Positions 11,263 to 23,400 of a DNA stretch of 64,000 nucleotides are shown one piece after another. The position numbers were made by a program, and so were the translations under genes. The notes beneath the pieces were generated by a model. That model had not been told where the DNA came from. It saw only the letters and a program-made list of their open reading frames with translations, and searched no databases. The stretch lies in the NCBI GenBank assembly GCA_024291935.2, contig CM044306.1, forward strand, positions 22,589,501-22,653,500, written 5' to 3'. The DNA is from Okapia johnstoni (lineage: Eukaryota > Chordata > Mammalia > Artiodactyla > Giraffidae). Each line of letters starts with the position of its first letter. Position 1 is the first letter of the stretch.

Positions 11263-14200
11263 CAAATCTCTTTTCACCCCTTCCGCAAAAAGACATGGGT
11301 CAGTACAGCAATCATAAAAAGGAGATACAAACACAAGAGTCAAATGTCTCCCGCACTGACACTTTACAAAAAACTGGGAATTGTACATGGGTTTTCCAAA
11401 CAGGACCTGCAGCAGCTACTAATGTCCCTTTACAAGAGTCAAACATGCCTATTAATACAGTATATACAGACACCCCATTCTGGAACTAATCTACAGGGAC
11501 ATCCCAACACCCCCCATCTATCCCCAGAAAAATACCAAAACACATCCAAAGTGCATTTGTTTTGTTTTTATCAAAACATCTTTCCCTTTCCCCACCCCAC
11601 CCTCAGACCCTCCCACCCCATTTAAGATTGGCCTGCAAGTCTATTTTAACCATTTAGCAATTTTTTATAGTTTATGAAAATAAATTATACAGCAAATATT
11701 TTAATAAATTAAGCACAAAAAGGTTGAGGAAAGGAGAAAAACTAAATGGGAAGACAAAAGCCAGGCCACGCTTTGGCTTGGAGGAAGGTGGGGTGGCAGA
11801 AGAGGACGGAAGTGGTTGCAGGGGGATGTGGCTCCCCTTCTGGTGAAGAACTGGCAACCACCCCGAGCCCAGATTGACACCCCTCTTCATTGAGTTCCTT
11901 AAAAACAACCAAAAAATGTACAGCAGTGGCTGTGCCATGGGCAGCACCAGTTTGGGCATTCCAACAGGCCTGCCCACAGAGCGGTGCCTGGATTATGCTT
12001 GTCCCTCGGAAAAGGTTCTGGGCCTAACAGTGAGGGGCAGGTCCCTGTTCAAGGGAGCACCAGGGATGGAGTAGTCAGACCAGCCTTCCCGCTCCACTTG
12101 AGCTGAGTAGGGGGCTTAGGATGCAGCTCGGTGCGGGGCTGTGTGGTTTGTGATCTCCTGGGTTCTGATCAGAAGTATCCTAAGTTCAATTACACTCCAT
12201 CTCCAGGAGCAACTAGGATCGCAGTCCAGCTGCGAGCAGACATTCAGGTCTTCCACTGCCCTGACTGGCTGCTGTTTGCCTGCTCCTCTCAGCATTTTGA
12301 AAGAGGGGGTAGGAGGGGAGAGGAAGCAATTCCAGGTACCCTCTTAAGAAGATGAAATGGGTGTGGAGGCATGTCACAGACTCAGCATGCAGGACTGGCT
12401 TCCTGGGAGGAGGACAAGAATGGGAAGGAATGGGAGAAGGGGCAGAGATAGGAAACAGGAAGAATTCAGGGGCACCTACCAGGAAGGTCAAGAAGCATGA
12501 AAAGGACAAAGACAATATGGAATCTGCATGTAAAGAAAGGTCTTTCCCTGGCAGATTAGAAAATCGATAATTTAAATACAGTTCCTTACTCTATTTTTCT
12601 AACTGCAGCATCTGAGTCCCCAGTGCCTCTGTCTCTATGCTCCAACTCTCACCTCACACCTCCCAAGGCTTCACTCTTATCTTCTCAAGGCCTCCTGCCA
12701 TTTTGTGCTGAGCATGAAGACTTCAATGTCAAAACAGGATAGATCACGGGGACTGGCAGACTTGACTTTGCCTTCTTGAGCTGCGTGGCCCAATAATCCT
12801 ACAGCTATCATGGGGGGACAGGGGCATGCTTTTTTTTTTCTTTTTCTTTTTTAATAAAAAAGGTTTTACTCCCCAGGAGCAAATAAATCATTTTGAACTA
12901 GTGATAAACACTGCTGCAGTGAAAAGAAAGATGGCTCCATGTATGCAATAGCACAAATTCCGTGTAAGAACAGCTGTGTCGACAATTAGAGCTAAAAATC
13001 ACTTCTCCACTTCCCCCTTTCCCACAAACCAAACCAAGAGGATTCCCATAGGGAAAATGTCTAACTCAAAAGCTCCTCCCTTAGGGACAGGGGCATGTCA
13101 TTCTCTTAGAAGTGGACAACAAACAGCAGGTCTCCCCTCAGTGGAAATGCTCTCCACACCCCTGTTAGTGGCAAGACTTCTGCAAAGACAGACACAGACA
13201 CACACGCACACAGACTTTCAGACCTCCTTCCAGCAGCCACAGAGCTGTACATCCTAGTGCTGAGGCCTCTAACTTCAGGGCTCAAATCCTAGGGAGAGGT
13301 GGTAGAGCAGCGGGGAATCTAACCTAGGGGACAAGTTCCTCCAACCGCCATTTCCTACCAGGGTCAAGGGTTTCAAGCAGGCCATGTTCTTCTGGGTCCC
13401 GGGGTGAGGGCTTCAAGGCTGGCACCCAGCTTTGCTGTAGTCTCTCACCCCTGGATCTAGGAACACTAACCACCCTGCCTCTTACCAGTTCTTGCTGGAA
13501 GTGTAGGGGTTCTGTGGCCATCCCCACGTCACTGCCAACCTTAATAAGGGGCTTGTGGAATCAGCCCTAGGGACAAGCAGGTAAGCAGGAGAACAAACTA
13601 TGATGACGGGCTCCCCACCACACCTCTGTCCTCACGAGGCTGGGAGCTGCCACCCAGGGCTGGCTTTCCAGGGAGTCACACTCACTGTATCTAGGCACAG
13701 GCAGGCAACCAGGCCAAGGTCATCGCCAGCTGTCCCTAAGACCTAGTCGTCACCTATTTATCTAGTCCCATACCAAAGACCCCACACCTCCTCACTCCTG
13801 TGTGACCACAGCACACGCATTTCAAGTAATAGCAAGTTGTAGCAGTAACTGTCACTAGATCACAGTGGTTCACACTTGTCCTGAGGAAGGTTACAGTAGA
13901 TCAGTCATAAACAGGCAAAGGTTAAACAGGTAAATCTGAGGTACTGACATCACTTAGCCACAACCAATGACGGGTCCCTAGAAGTGAGAACCTTTTCCAG
14001 TCTGTGACTTGAAAATACAACAACAACCAAAAAGGAATGAGTTCCTTCTGCAGACTGCTTTTCAATTAGCACTACACAGAACTAGTAGAGGGACAGGGGT
14101 ACAGCCGGCGGGTGAAGGGGAGGTGCTGACAATATCCAGCTGCTCCTGCTCCCTCTCCCTGTGGACTCTGACCGGGCTGGTGCCCTTCCTCCTCACCTCT

Positions 14201-17200
14201 GGATGGAGCCTGTCTTCTCTGGCACAATTCTGTTCTGTAGCCACTCTACTGAGGAAGAAGTAGGGTATAGCCTGGACCATGCCTCATGCACAGACAGATC
14301 ATAGACACAGTCACCACCACCCTTCCCGGGAGGAGAAAGGATGGTGGTTGAGGGTGGGTCACGCCTGCTCAGCTGGTTTGGTTTTGTACCTGAGAGTATA
14401 GATTCTCCAGTGGAAACTGCTGGCACCACAAGAGGTCCAGGGCTCTTCCTCCCTCCCTCTGGCTATGGTGAGAGCAGTGAGGCCCCAGCCACGGGCAGGG
14501 GCAGGGGCCCCTGGCTGACTTCTGGCTCTGGGCTCCACCTTACCATCATAACCCCTCAGCATTCACATCTACCTGATGACTAGGAAGTTTTGGTCTAGAC
14601 CACAGCACAGAAAAAGGATTCTTTGATGCCACTGCTCTAACTTGGGGCTGTGCACTGTTCAGTACACACCACGCACATATCTGCTTCTGTGCTCTTGTTC
14701 CTGCATTTCTCAGTGTCCTCCCCTCACCTAAAAACCAGTCTCAAAGCCCCAGGGCTTCCCTAGACCATCTGGTCTACCATGATCTTACCCACTCTGAATT
14801 TCTTTACAGCCAGCCCTTGATTCTCCTCTGCCGCATTAAGTCATTCTCCAAATGTGGCCGTCACCTAAAAGCTCCCTTAGGTCAGATAATAAGTCTTCCA
14901 CCTCTTGTGTTTTCCACAGTAGCTAGCCTAGAGCCAGGCAAGTGCACACTAAAACGTAATTAAAAAAAAAAAGATTTCAGGTAGCTGCAAAACAGCCGAT
15001 TGAGGATCTCAGTAGATTCCAGTCAGTAGGCTTTTGGTGGGTGGCACTTTCTGCAAGATGGAAAGTTAATTTGCACCTTGTAAGACCCATTGGTTAAGCC
15101 AATTCCTGGGGTCACTAGCTTAACTGGTTGGTAATACTACCATGACAGCCAGAGAGAAGAGGTACCACACAACAAAGCAGAGGTGGGCTGTGTTTATGCT
15201 ACAAAGCTCATTTTGTGGGTTACCTCTTGACAGCTAGGTAACAATGCAAGTTTCCACCCTATTCAGCTAAAAGGAGGAAGAACGGTCATTCCATGCAGGA
15301 CGTAAGGCAGAAGGTCAATGTTTCCAGGTGAGGCAGTTCTATAAATTACCAAAACACTGGGGCCTCACCCTAAACCATCAGGAAACCACAAACCTGACAG
15401 TATTTATCTCACTAGATGAGGCAGATATAAACACAGGGGAACCAAAAGAGGCAGTCTACTGGAACACTTACTGCAAATGAGTAATAAAGATCAAACAGCT
15501 CAATTTTCACATCTTAATAACAAACCTCTCCCCAGAGTAACTCTACAGAAAAGCAAACTCATAATGCTTCATGATTTGACAATGGCCCAGTTCAGAAAAG
15601 CACTGGAATTTTTCTCCCTCTTCCTCTACTTCCATCTGGAAGAGGCAACCCTCAACCCAGCATCTGACAGACTTCCCAGCGAAAGGAGGAGGGCAAACAA
15701 GATCTAACTCAGGAAAATGTCTGAGTTGCTAGGAAGAACTCAGGAAAATAAAGAAGCCTTTGCTACCTCCTGTTTCAGACCAACCTAAGAAGATGAGCTG
15801 TAATGCTCTCCTCCCTCACTGATCTCAAACATCCCATTAAAGCTGAGCCATGAGGGAGCTTTCTCTAGGAAGAGCACAATAGTTTCCTTTCTCACCTTCC
15901 TCCACATTCCCTCTTACTACCTGACAGACATATGGAGGTAAGGAACACTGACTCCTAAGTCATGGGTACCGTTTGCCATTAAGAATCTGGAAGCACTCTC
16001 CATTAATGGCAGCAGCCCGAGACTGCAGCTCTGAACTGCTCAGGTGATGAAAATACTACTGCCTTGACAGCTGGCAGAAGCAATAGGAATGATGTTACCG
16101 TGACCAGAGTGAAATGCAGTTATCTCAAGGAAAGGGATTGAGGGGAGAGGAGCAGGGCTAATGTGAAGTCATACAATTCAGTAAAACAGAACGAACACGG
16201 CTTCATGAGAGGTGATTCTGAAATTAGGTTCCTAAACCTTAGAAGGAAGGTATGTGAGGAGTCACTACTTCCCCAGTAGGGCCATGTGCCAGGTTTTGTC
16301 CAGCATCTTCTATTTGAGACTATCCACCCTCCTTTCTTTCCTGCTCCTGCTAAAGCTACCCATGCTTACAGAGAAGCAAGTTCTCTTCAATCAGAAACTC
16401 CCAACTTGATCTACACTCTGACTCCTCCTTTCCCCTTCTCCAAGGTCAATGTGAAGACTGGAATTCTGCCTTTGGCACCAGCTGAATGACTGTCACTGGC
16501 AACCCGCTCTCCTCTCCTTCCCTCCCCCAGACCTGCTCACCCTCAGCACCACTTCCAATCCAATGGGCACAAACCCCAGTTGCCTTTAGGGTGAGTCTTC
16601 TGTACCAAGAAATGCAAATACACAAAACAAAACTTCTGAAAAAGGAACAGTGTTGAGACTTCTTCCCGTTTTCCGGGGAGTTTATCCAGCTCCAGGAGCA
16701 CAGGGCTGGATGTGACATGGTGGAGCCCTGCTCAGAGTCCGCTGGTGTGCTTCGTCCAAGCCCCAGGGTGGTGAGGGGAACCAGTCTCTTGCACAGAGGA
16801 TCCCAATCCTTCCTACTCCCTCCTGTTTTCCTCACTCTCCTTTTCATGGTAGCTTCATTTGGTTCTTTGCAACTGGAGCTTGGCAACCAAATACCTAGGT
16901 TAAAAAAGGGGAAAATTAGAGTGGCTCAATACAGTGGAATCAAAACAGAGTCAAAGGACAGCCTCTGGAGGTAGAGAAGTACAGCTCAAAGGGAGAGTGG
17001 AGCCTGGAAAGCCCAGTGCTTCCACAAACACTTCAGGTGGCTGGGGATGCAGTGGTGGCCTTTGTCATGGAGACCTGAGCAGCCTACAACCTGGTTGCCA
17101 AAAAAGGTCCTAAAATGACAAATAAAGATGCCCCTCACACCGCTTCCCTTCTCTTTTTCCCTTTCCCCTTCATTTTCCATTCACTTTTCCCCTCTGCTTC

Positions 17201-17739
17201 TCCCCTAAGGCCCACCTGCTCTAGGGACCAAAAAAGGAACTGAGTCCATGGAGGAATCCCTGGTGAGTCAGGCCAGAAACAGCTGCAAGCCTGAGGTTTC
17301 TGGCCAGTGAAGAGGGCTGACATATCATCACAAAGGCCAGGGCGGCATCAACCTTCCGATTCAAGAAGGGCACTGTGCCAGCTGTCACTCTGTCCCATAA
17401 CTCCAAGCACCCTGGCAAGAAATTCTCCAGGAAACAGCATGCACAAAACAAGTGGCCACTAAGAACTCTGAAATTAAAACAAGTCTAACCAACGAGAAAT
17501 CATAATGGCCAAATTTCATACCTTAAAAGGCCTTTCCCTTGAGAAGTGTTCCCAAGAGAACTTCCCTTTTTTTCAAGGGGTCCTCAGAGCAAGCACAGCA
17601 GGGCACTTATTCTCTGCTACAAGCAACAATCCCAGTGTCATAGCAAAAAAGAGACCCCAGGAATTTGGTGCAATCCTCTACTAATACCTGACTGCCCCTC
17701 CACACGCATGACCAATGGCCAGCCCCAGCCTATGCCTGA

Positions 17740-18105
17740 TCATGGCAGGGCCTTTGTACTTAGAGGATCTCTTGCCTAGAATGCCTGCTCCCAGGTCCTC
17801 TCACAGTTACCTCCCTGATATTCAAATCTTAGTTGAAATGTCACCTCCTCACAAGAGCCTTCCCTGATCATTCAAACTTGAATGACATTACCACTAACCA
17901 CTGAACTTCACCCAATTTAATTTCCCTCGCAACATGTACAGTCAACTGAAACTGGCCTATTCACTTCCTCAGTTGTTGCTGTCTATCTCTCCCTAAAGAA
18001 TTGCAGCTCTGTGAGAACAGGGCCTTTGACTATCTTGTTCAGCACTCTCTTCCCAATTCATACTGGCTACTTAATATACAGAGGTCTGCTGAATCAACAA
18101 ATGGG
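17740..18105 (+). repeat. L2 LINE 3'-end relic
   Basis: Matches the L2 tail pattern: 'gaatgcctgctcccaggtcc', 'aaatgtcacctcctcacaag', 'ccttccctgatca', then 'ctctgtgagaacagggcctt' and a terminal 'tgctgaatcaacaa' section. It is diverged and lies inside the inferred SOCS7 3'UTR in antisense orientation. Confidence 0.75.
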
Positions 18106-18177
18106 GAACTCACTAACTCCTGTGGACAACCATCCCATATTTGGATCTGTTCAAAAGGTTCTTAAGATAAACTGAGG

Positions 18178-18300
18178 ACTTCCCTGACAGTCCAGTGGTT
18201 AAGAGTCTGAGCTTCTGCTGCTTGGGGCACAGGTTCAATCCCTGGTCAGGAAAGTTCCACATGCTGCACAGTGCGAATAAAAACAAAATAAAGTAGAAAT
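18178..18300 (+). mobile_element. tRNA-Glu-derived SINE
   Basis: Begins 'acttccctgacagtccagtg' with a B-box-like 'ggttcaatccctggtcagga' and ends in an A-rich AATAAAAACAAAATAAA tail. Diverged. It lies in the inferred SOCS7 3'UTR, antisense to the gene. Confidence 0.85.
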
Positions 18301-18738
18301 AAAGCTGGAGACTGAACTCTATTTATAACTTACTCTGTGTTCCTGCCCTGCCCCTTGGAACCACACAGAATAAGTTTGATCACTCTTAGGAAAATCTATC
18401 AAACACTTCTTTTGGCCTCCAAGCCCCTCTCGCCCTAAAACTTCTCTGGTCCATGATAATCATTTATTCCCTGCATTATGAAGTGTGGACAGCCCCCACC
18501 ATCCTGAACCTTTCTCTGAATGTACATGTGCTCCTGTAGGCTCCTCCTAAGGCACAGCACCCACAGAAGCAGTGCTCTAATTGAAGGGTCCCAATTATTC
18601 CTCAACAGTGCAGATGAGTAGACGGGTCCCCCTAGTCCCCTACCCTAATCACTGCAAAGCCACCAGAGAAACCCTCCTAGACAACAGGGCACTTAAATGT
18701 TTTAGGAGACACTTCTGAGTGCACACAACTTGTCAGTA

Positions 18739-19029
18739 CAGGCACACCTTATTTAACTTGTTTCATTGTGTTTTTACAAGTTGAAGGTTTGTGGCAACTC
18801 CACGTTGTCAGATGATGGTTAGCATTTTTTAGCAATAAAATATTTTTAAATTAAGGTATGTAGATTTTTTAGACATAATGCTAGTGCGCACTTAACAGAC
18901 CACAATACAGATAAAACTCTTTATACGCGTTGGGAAACCAAAAAAATCATGTGACTTGCTTTATTGCGATAGTTGCTTTTTTCCAGTGGTCTGGAACAGA
19001 ACCTGTGATACATGTCCCAGGTATGCCTG
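18739..19029 (+). mobile_element. Tigger1-type non-autonomous DNA transposon
   Basis: Left end caggcacacctta and right end ccaggtatgcctg are near-inverted copies of the Tigger1 terminus. TA dinucleotides flank both ends (18,737-18,738 and 19,030-19,031), as expected for pogo/Tigger TA-target insertion. The interior joins left-end text ('gttgaaggtttgtggcaact') to right-end text ('ttattgcgatagttgc') without any transposase, so it is an internally deleted derivative of about 290 bp. Confidence 0.8.
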
Positions 19030-19590
19030 TAACTGAAGATTTGACAAAGAAACTGCACGCCCAGCCCAGGATGCTTTAAGTTAAAACTCAACTGCCTCCT
19101 GGAGTTACCATTTCTTGATCTCTCTTCATTCCTCCTCCCCTGGCTAGTCCTGGCTCACATGCTCTCCCCTCATGAGCACAGGATCAGAGACATCCAGAGC
19201 CAAGAGGAGACACACAGCTGGGGTCATCTGAGCCATGGCCCCAAAACACCCACAGAACAAAAACACCAGTTGTCACTCTCTCCCATTATGAAGAGAGCTG
19301 AGAGGGTGGGAAGAGTTAAAGCCCCCTTTCCACTCTAAAGCTGTCACACCTATGGGTTTTTCCCCTTTGTTTTGTATGGGGGATGGGATTAGAAACAGAT
19401 GAGGTTAGAAGAATTCAGTGCTTAGAAAGGACACTCCCCACTGAGAGGGGTGAGGGTAGTCTTTGACCCCAGCAGTAGATCACTAGAATGTGAGATCTTG
19501 CATGTAACCCTTACTACCAAAATCACCACTTTCCGGTAATTCTGTTCCCTACTTACCTCTACTTTCAATATTCACATTAATGTAATTAAA

Positions 19591-19724
19591 GAAGACTTCT
19601 TTTTTTTTTTTTTGGCTGAGCCCCGAGGCATATGGGGATCTTAATTCCCCAACCAGGGATCAAACCGGAGCCCTCAGCACTGGAAGCACGGAGTCCTAAC
19701 CCCTGGACCACCAGGGAATCCCCA
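19591..19724 (-). mobile_element. tRNA-Glu-derived SINE
   Basis: Read on the minus strand it starts 'ggggattccctggtggtcca' and ends in a poly(A) tail, seen as the T tract at about 19,599-19,614 on the plus strand. It is in the same sense as SOCS7 and inside its inferred 3'UTR. Confidence 0.88.
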
Positions 19725-20350
19725 AGACTAATTAGAATATATCTGTACAAACCAGTATTCCAAGGTATCTTATGGGAAAACAAATAAATAAAAACTCAGT
19801 ATAGCAATGGGATACACTCTTATATAAATGAATTCCTTAGTTAATTCATTTATTATTTTCACCAATTTACTTTTCAGTGGCCCAGATGGAATTTTAAACA
19901 GAAGAGCAAGCTGTTTTTTCCTCATCCCCATATTCCAAGCCATGGGACAGTAGAACTCTCACTGAAGTGCATGCCTATTGCAATTAAGGGCATTTTGTGT
20001 TCCCTTTGATGAAGTTTTCTTCCCCTTTGGTTTCCTGCTTTACATGTCATTTGTGCAATAGCTGCACTTCTATGTCCTCTTTATATATATTCAGTGATTA
20101 GCATGCATGTTGCTTTGCAAATACTCAAGCCTCTCTTGTCTATTTGTTCTTCTCCCTGTTGGGGTATGTGCCCCCCTGGGACTCTGTGATCAGATGTGAC
20201 AACTCTCTGGACAGATGCCTGGATTGGGGTATGTGCCTGGGGTGGGAGAAAGGGGGTAAGGCCCAATGCAGGATAACCGCCCAGGAAGAGACCAGGCTGG
20301 ACAGTGAGGCGGAGTATGCATACCCTTGGTGAACAGCAGGGGGCCCCTCG

Positions 20351-20474
20351 CTACGTGGAGGGTTCCAACACCTCTTGCTTCTGTTTGGAAATGAGCTGCG
20401 CTTCCTTTAGAGACAGGTATACCTCTTCCTGAGGATCATAGTAGTAGAACTTTCGGATATAAGAGATCAGAGGC
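20351..20474 (-). CDS. SOCS7: SOCS7 coding exon 9 (C-terminus, end of SOCS box, stop)
   Basis: Acceptor ...ttcgtag|GCCTCTGATC; codes K539 (split) to T579 and TAG at 20,353-20,351. It carries the 'PLISYIRKFYYYDP' end of the SOCS box and a C-terminus ending EPST. The same exon continues into the 3'UTR. Confidence 0.95.
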
Positions 20475-23400
20475 CTACGAATAATACAAGAGGGGTACAC
20501 ACAAGTGTTATACAGAACTTAAAAAAGAAAGATCACCTTTATTCAACCCTCCCTTCTTTTCAATCCCTATATGGTTGAGACAACACCAAGGAGTCTCTGC
20601 CAACTTGAGAAAATTCCCACTTTCTCACTTATTATAGTTCTGTCTCCCTCCCTCTTACCATCTCCACTCTACTCTTCGCAGAGTCTGCAGAAGGGAAAGT
20701 GACACACGCACACACCTTCCTCCTTCTTGGCTGTATTGTGACATTTCTAAGTTAGGTGCTAAGACACAGGAGAAGTGAAGAGACGATGCCTGTGAGTTGC
20801 CAGGCTCTGCCTGTACACTCCACTTGCAGGCCTCACTGACACTGTAAGTAACCCTCCATTCCTGCTCTGGCTCTAAAGACCCCATCATACTTAGGCAGTG
20901 GGAGATCCGGGATGTGATCAATCCGGACAAGCTGTCGGATTCGGAATCGGCAAAGGTGCTGGAGGGATTTGACATTGCTGAATCGGGACACTGGATAGAG
21001 CAACTGGACTGGAGTTGGTGGCAGTCCTTCAAGAACAAAAACCGAGAGAAATATTCAGATGAGACAAGGCAGCTAACTATATATAATCTTCCTTATGAAG
21101 AGAATCCAGGGAAGGGAACTGGTGCTTCTTTACAGTTCACATACGTCTTCTGTGCAAAAGCGCCCTTCCACAAAACTTGGTTTCCATAGTACTGCTACCA
21201 TATTTCATACTCAAGGGAGCCTACCCTCTGGCAGGGGGCCTCCCCAGCCTGACTTCTAACAACTGAGAGTCTTGCTCTCCAGACAGCTCAATGAAAAATG
21301 CCGAGCTAGAGACTTTGCTTGGAGCCAAGTGGCCAATCTCAGGCCCAAGGCTCTCAGTGAAGGACAACAGTCAAAGGCATCCTTGTTGGGAATGGGAGAC
21401 ACTTGTTTAGTATCTAGAGTATCTTGAAGGTGAGGACTCAAAAAGGCTGTTCAGAGGGGTCCCCACCAAATTCCAACTGAGAGACAGTAAGCAGAAGGCA
21501 GCAGCTAGGATCAAATTTTACAGGCCGGTCACACGGTCATTTACTTCAACCCAGGACAGTCAGGTTTAGCTACCTTTTACTCCTCGCCAATCCTCCACCC
21601 CCACCAACCACCCTTCTTACTTCTGAAAATTTAGGTTGGGTACAGGAACAGAAAAAAAGATGATGATACTTTTTCTTTTTTAGATAAACAGCTTCCAAAT
21701 AATATTCATATTGGTTATTTTTTTAAAAGGTTCACTTTAATTGTGTGTGCTCAGTTGTGGCCGACTCCTTGCAATCCTGTGGACTGTACCCCACCAGGCT
21801 CCTCTGTCCATGGAATTTTCCAGGCAACAATACTAGAGTGGGTTGACCATTTCCTTCTCCAACGGACCTTCCCGACCCAGGGATCAAACCAGCATCTCTT
21901 GCGTCTCCTGCTTGGCAGGTGGATTCTTTACCACTGTGCCACCTGGGAAGCCCAGGATAATACTTTTAAAAGAAAAGCAACTGCAGCAGCTTGGGCGAGC
22001 TGGAACTGGTACTGCTCTGTGTACAAGTGCCTGCTGACTAAAGCCAGTCAGGCCCAATGGAAGCCCCACACTCATGTTTCATCACAGTATCAGCAGGCTC
22101 CACGCTGGGAAATTCCAACCCCCAGGGGACAATGCCACAGAATGGAGACACCCATAATGGCAGGGACAGTGAAACACGTTCAAGAGGATAAAGAATACTC
22201 TTGTTTCAATAAACAAAGGACTGTGGAAGGTAAACAAGCAAACTGCTCTCAGAAAGAATCTGAGTTGCAAAACCTTTGAAAGAATTCTTTTCTCAACCAT
22301 TGTTGAATCAAATGAAATTCTGTAGACACAACTTGTTGGAAAATAAAATATCCATTTTTGGAGTTTAATTTCAAACAGTGTTAAAATTTTGTTTGAAGCC
22401 ATGAGAAGAAAAAATTAAAGCTTGCTGATTGTCTCCCAAAGCCTTTTCATGGTTGTTAACAACAGGCTTTCTAAAAAAAATTGAAATACATTTGATGCTA
22501 TAGAAGTAAGCTTACCTTAAAATCATTTAGCTCAGTCTTCAAAGCTGTGCTCCCAAACAGATACCACTATTACAGCCACTGCACAATGAAGAAACTGAGG
22601 CCTACTGAGCTTAGAGAATTTGCTCACAGCACAGAACCAACAGAGCTGGCCTTCCCTGAATACTTGCTCTGAGGAAGAGTTTAGCCCAGGGAACCTCAAA
22701 GGAGGGTTCTCCAGGAGACTCCCAGAGTACCTGCCCGAGTGACTGTCTAACGGGCGTGCTGTCAAGACAGTCCCAGCTTCTTGATTCAGGACCAGTCTCT
22801 CTTAGTCCTTGACTTCTCACCCCTATCCCTTCAAATCTAATGCTTATATTTTTAAAGCACTGTAACCCTCATCCTCAGGGGCTGGTCCCCCTGAGGGTCG
22901 AAACCAGGACTTTCTGCATGTAAAACTGACCTGCTAACCACTACACTATGGAAACACAAGCTCAGATCATGAGCTCCTCATTTCAAAATTCAGGCTTAAA
23001 TTGAAGAAAGTAGGGAAAATCACTAGGCCACTCAGGTATGATCTAAATCAAATCCCTTTTACTTATATGGTGGAGATGACGAATAGATTCAAGGAGTTAG
23101 ATCTGGTAGGGTGCCTGAAGCTCTATAGAAGGCAGTGACCAAAACTATCCCAAAGAAAAAGAAATGCAACAAGGCAAAGTGGTTGTCTGAGGAGGCTTTA
23201 CAAATAGCTGAGGAAAGAAGAGAAGCAAAAGGCAAGGGAGAAAGGGAAAGATATACCCAACTGAATGCAGACTTCCAGAGAATAGCAAGGAGAGGTAAGA
23301 AGCCTTTCTTACATGAATAAGCAAAGAAACAGGAAAACAACAGAATGAGAAAGATTAGAGATCTCTCCAAAAAAACTGGAGATATCAAGGGAACATTTCA

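Larger units (their letters stand above)
11240..20350 (-). other. SOCS7: SOCS7 3' untranslated region (inferred)
   Basis: About 9.1 kb between the SOCS7 stop codon (20,351-20,353) and the AATAAA at 11,257-11,262 on the minus strand, with no convincing reading frame on either strand. It contains an L2 relic (about 17,740-18,105), two tRNA-derived SINEs (18,178-18,300 and 19,591-19,724) and a Tigger-type DNA transposon (18,739-19,029). Mammalian SOCS7 mRNAs are known to have long 3'UTRs. That the region is one unspliced UTR, and that no earlier site is used, is inference. Confidence 0.6.
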
